Shown: positions 14,721-16,491 of the stretch, piece by piece | Layout of the letters: each line of letters starts with the position of its first letter | How positions within the stretch are numbered: position 1 is the stretch's first letter | Source of the DNA: Candidatus Cloacimonas sp. SDB | GTDB taxonomy: Bacteria; Cloacimonadota; Cloacimonadia; Cloacimonadales; TCS61 | Length of the DNA: 16,491 nucleotides | Direction: 5' to 3' | Assembly (NCBI GenBank): GCA_001412425.1 | Contig: LKUH01000521.1 | Coordinates: forward strand, 1-16,491 | The notes under the pieces: model-generated | Seen by the model: only the letters and a program-made list of their open reading frames with translations | Told to the model about the DNA's origin: nothing | The model's database searches: none | Made by a program: the position numbers and the translations under genes

Positions 14721-16115
14721 ATGGAAAAGATTGGATTTGATTATCCTCAAAACCCTAGAAAAACAGCACTTTACGAAACTGAAATCTGGTATCAGAAAAT
14801 GATGGCTGAAAAACTGAATCGTCCTTATGAACAGATAAAATTAAGCAATTTCGGCGAATATCATATGGCTGTTAATTACATAACTTCTGTTCTGGAAGAA
14901 GCTAAAGCTATTGAAAAAGTAGCTGTCTTCAATATCGATCATATGGCTCAAATTCAGTTCAGTGGAAAAGATGCAGTTACTTTACTGGACAGAGTTCTTC
15001 CCGCCAATATTGAAAATATGAGAATTGGACAATGTAAGTATTCTCTGCTACTTACCGAAAAAGGTACTGTCCTGGATGATCTTATAATCATGAGATTGTC
15101 GGAAGACAAATTTATTCTGGTTATCAATGCCGGGCATGACATTACAGATTCAGATAAAGGCCTGTTAGCAGATATCGATCATATTTACAGCTACAAAAAA
15201 GAAAATGAAGATGTGGAAGCTGCAGATATTTCGCATAAAATTGCCAAGATAGATATTCAAGGTCCTTATTCCTATAAAGTAATAGCGGAGTTATATGGTA
15301 ATAGAGGCTTGAAGAATCGCAACAAACCGGATAAAAATATGGGATTTTTTACTTTCAATGAATTTGAGTTTGAAGGTTACAACTATATCATGAGCAGAAC
15401 GGGTTATACTAATCGGTGGGGCTGGGAGCTTTATGTTCCGGTTGAAGTTGCGGAAGAGCAATTCCAGAGAATTATTAAGGAAGTACTAAAACATGGTGGT
15501 CTGCTGGTAGGTTTAGGCGGCAGGGATGAGAACCGGATTTCCGCAGGAAGTTTTGGCTTGCCTTTAAATGGAAGTGAATACGATAAATTTCATACTCCGG
15601 TAAATTGTCCCCTTTTCGATGCGGCAATTGATATGGGAAAACCATCTTTTGTCGGGAAAGAAGCTCTGGAACAGGATATCGCTTCAGGAAATGATAAAAA
15701 AATGGTGCTGTTCATAACGGAAGGTATTGTATCCGGCAGGGGAATTTATCAAGCTGGGAAAAGGCTGGGAACGGTTACTTCCAGTATCAACTCTCCTAAT
15801 GTTTCGCTGGAAAAAAGAAAATTCATCGGATCGAAACGAAAAAATGTCAATGAAGAGAATGGAACTGCTGCAATCGGGTTGGGCTGGCTTTATAATAATC
15901 CTTTTGAAATTGACAGTGCAGGAAATGATATACTGGGAGATGATGAAAATCCGGTGAGAATAAGAGTGGAGTTCTATCGTGAAAATGAAGCCGGAGAGCC
16001 GACAGGAAAACCTGTTCTGGGCTATATTTCAGGAGATGGAGTAACAAAAGCTACAGCAGCAAAGCCTTTAAAATATATAGAAAATTTCACTGCTGTCCAG
16101 TTAGAGACAGCATGA
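14721..16115 (+). CDS. GcvT-like aminomethyltransferase (folate-dependent T-protein family)
   Basis: The 464-residue protein belongs to the GcvT/aminomethyltransferase fold, which moves one-carbon units to tetrahydrofolate. Numbering from the 14721 Met, visible landmarks are GTVLDDLII (Asp119/Asp120, matching the essential Asp of GcvT), SRTGYTNRWGWELYV (about 225-239, in place of the usual TGYTGEDGFEI) and VGLGGRDENRISAGSFGLPL (about 263-282, the GxxxRDxxRxEAGxPL motif). It is about 100 residues longer than E. coli GcvT, with an extra N-terminal segment of about 60 residues and insertions in the C-terminal barrel. The altered GED motif and absence of gcvH/gcvP nearby suggest a paralogue acting on another methyl donor. 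Two tandem ATGs (14718, 14721) follow AAGGAG (14709-14714); the second has better spacing. The stop is about 70 bp before the IS4 leader hairpin. Confidence 0.83.
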   Translation: MEKIGFDYPQNPRKTALYETEIWYQKMMAEKLNRPYEQIKLSNFGEYHMAVNYITSVLEEAKAIEKVAVFNIDHMAQIQFSGKDAVTLLDRVLPANIENMRIGQCKYSLLLTEKGTVLDDLIIMRLSEDKFILVINAGHDITDSDKGLLADIDHIYSYKKENEDVEAADISHKIAKIDIQGPYSYKVIAELYGNRGLKNRNKPDKNMGFFTFNEFEFEGYNYIMSRTGYTNRWGWELYVPVEVAEEQFQRIIKEVLKHGGLLVGLGGRDENRISAGSFGLPLNGSEYDKFHTPVNCPLFDAAIDMGKPSFVGKEALEQDIASGNDKKMVLFITEGIVSGRGIYQAGKRLGTVTSSINSPNVSLEKRKFIGSKRKNVNEENGTAAIGLGWLYNNPFEIDSAGNDILGDDENPVRIRVEFYRENEAGEPTGKPVLGYISGDGVTKATAAKPLKYIENFTAVQLETA

Positions 16116-16167
16116 AATCGTGAAGACGCAGATTATAAGTGGGTAAAATGGCATAAAAAATATTTTT

Positions 16168-16180
16168 CGATTTGAAATCG
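16168..16180. repeat. Perfect 13-base palindrome CGATTT-G-AAATCG in the IS leader
   Basis: CGATTT and AAATCG flank a single G, just upstream of the larger transposase leader hairpin. The motif TGAAATCGT also occurs 60 bp earlier at the very end of the GcvT-like gene (16112-16120). It may be part of the IS end or a transposase binding site; the right end of the element is outside the window, so the terminal repeat cannot be defined. Confidence 0.4.
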
Positions 16181-16183
16181 TAA

Positions 16184-16223
16184 ATTCATTTTTCACATTG
16201 CTCCCTGGAGGTGGAAAATGAAT
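16184..16223 (+). promoter_or_regulatory. Hairpin sequestering the SD and start codon of the IS4 transposase
   Basis: ATTCATTTTTCAC (16184-16196) pairs with GTGGAAAATGAAT (16211-16223) over 13 positions (12 Watson-Crick, one G-U). Inside it, after a 4-base bulge (ATTG), CTC (16201-16203) pairs with GAG (16208-16210) around loop CCTG. The right arm contains the transposase ATG (16218-16220), and the inner stem plus its 3' side contains the SD GGAGG (16207-16211). Transcripts entering from outside the IS would fold and hide both signals, the translational block known for IS10 and several IS families. Confidence 0.72.
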
Positions 16224-16491
16224 AATGGTAAAACGATTTTTTCTCAAATCATGTGCTGTTTTCCAAAATATGAATTTGATAAGATAGTGAGAAAATATAA
16301 TGGTAACTTTAAGGTTCGTCATTTCAATTGTTGGGATCAATTTCTCAGTATGAGTTTTGCACAATTGACTTATAGAAGCAGTTTGCGGGATATTGAAGCA
16401 TGTTTGAATGCTCATCCTCAGAAGCTTTATCATCTGGGTATCAGAGGAAATATTTCCAGAACAAATCTGGCAAATGCCAATCAAAATCGTG
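16218..16491 (+). CDS. IS4-family transposase, N-terminal part (DUF4372), runs off the window
   Basis: The 91 complete codons at the window edge open with MNNGKTIFSQIMCCFPKYEF and contain FKVRHFNCWDQFLSMSFAQL and YRSSLRDIEACLNA. This is the DUF4372 N-terminal domain of a widespread group of IS4-family DDE transposases, which is followed in full-length proteins by the catalytic RNase-H-like DDE domain (not in the window). The gene starts at ATG 16218 with GGAGGT at 16207-16212, both inside a strong hairpin. No frameshift is present in the visible part, so the element may be intact. It lies just after the GcvT-like gene in the same orientation, so readthrough could reach it. Confidence 0.93.
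   Translation, partial: MNNGKTIFSQIMCCFPKYEFDKIVRKYNGNFKVRHFNCWDQFLSMSFAQLTYRSSLRDIEACLNAHPQKLYHLGIRGNISRTNLANANQNR

Larger units (their letters stand above)
16116..16491 (+). mobile_element. Left part of an IS4-family insertion sequence
   Basis: The transposase start, its leader hairpin and the 13-base palindrome together mark the left part of an IS4-family element. The true left terminus lies somewhere between the GcvT-like stop (16115) and about 16183. Its terminal inverted repeat cannot be recognised without the right end. The left bound given here is the widest possible. Confidence 0.6.

Noticed and set aside
16108..16183. Repeat TGAAATCGT (16112 and 16174) as target duplication or IS end
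   Set aside because: Only nine bases, and without the right end of the IS neither a target duplication nor a terminal repeat can be shown.
1..16491. CRISPR arrays, tRNA or rRNA genes
   Set aside because: No regularly spaced direct repeats, cloverleaf-like segments or rRNA-like conserved stretches were seen on either strand.

Overview
The window is AT-rich bacterial DNA with good Shine-Dalgarno sites, many exported proteins with N-terminal signal peptides, and a probable outer-membrane barrel, so it comes from a Gram-negative-type (diderm) bacterium. The gene mix (YtrA-type ABC cluster with DUF4097, UPF0164/PorV-like barrel fused to SppA, DUF362 ferredoxin, DUF2207, bacterial serpin, DUF4372-type IS4 transposase) resembles anaerobes of the FCB group such as Cloacimonadota. 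That placement is inference from protein style; there is no rRNA or other phylogenetic marker here.

Layout. Positions 1-150 hold four closely spaced hairpins with no ORF, probably the right end of an IS200/IS605-like element whose transposase would lie before the window. Positions 250-6548 are a plus-strand operon: a YtrA-type GntR repressor with a candidate GTGTA-N12-TACAC operator over its promoter, an ABC-2 exporter ATPase and permease with overlapping ORFs, a possible 32-residue ORF, a secreted DUF4097 beta-solenoid protein, and an SppA-type (S49) protease fused to an N-terminal barrel-like domain. A strong rho-independent terminator at 6571-6599 closes it. This looks like an envelope-maintenance or envelope-stress unit.

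Positions 6598-13743 are a six-gene minus-strand operon, read from right to left: DUF362 bis-[4Fe-4S] ferredoxin, zinc-ribbon DUF2007 protein, secreted inhibitory-type serpin, DUF2207 membrane protein, a small caspase-like (clan CD) putative cysteine peptidase, and a secreted S9A prolyl oligopeptidase / oligopeptidase B. Gaps are 5-25 bp with no internal terminator. Protease, protease inhibitor and caspase-like protein in one transcription unit is the most intriguing part of the window.

Positions 13744-14227 are an AT-rich divergent intergenic region. It is followed by an unrecognised 121-aa gene with its own terminator and by a GcvT-like aminomethyltransferase paralogue (no gcvH/gcvP nearby). 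At the right edge an IS4-family transposase begins at 16218 and runs off the window. Its ribosome-binding site and start codon are locked in a long hairpin, a plausible block on readthrough translation of the transposase.
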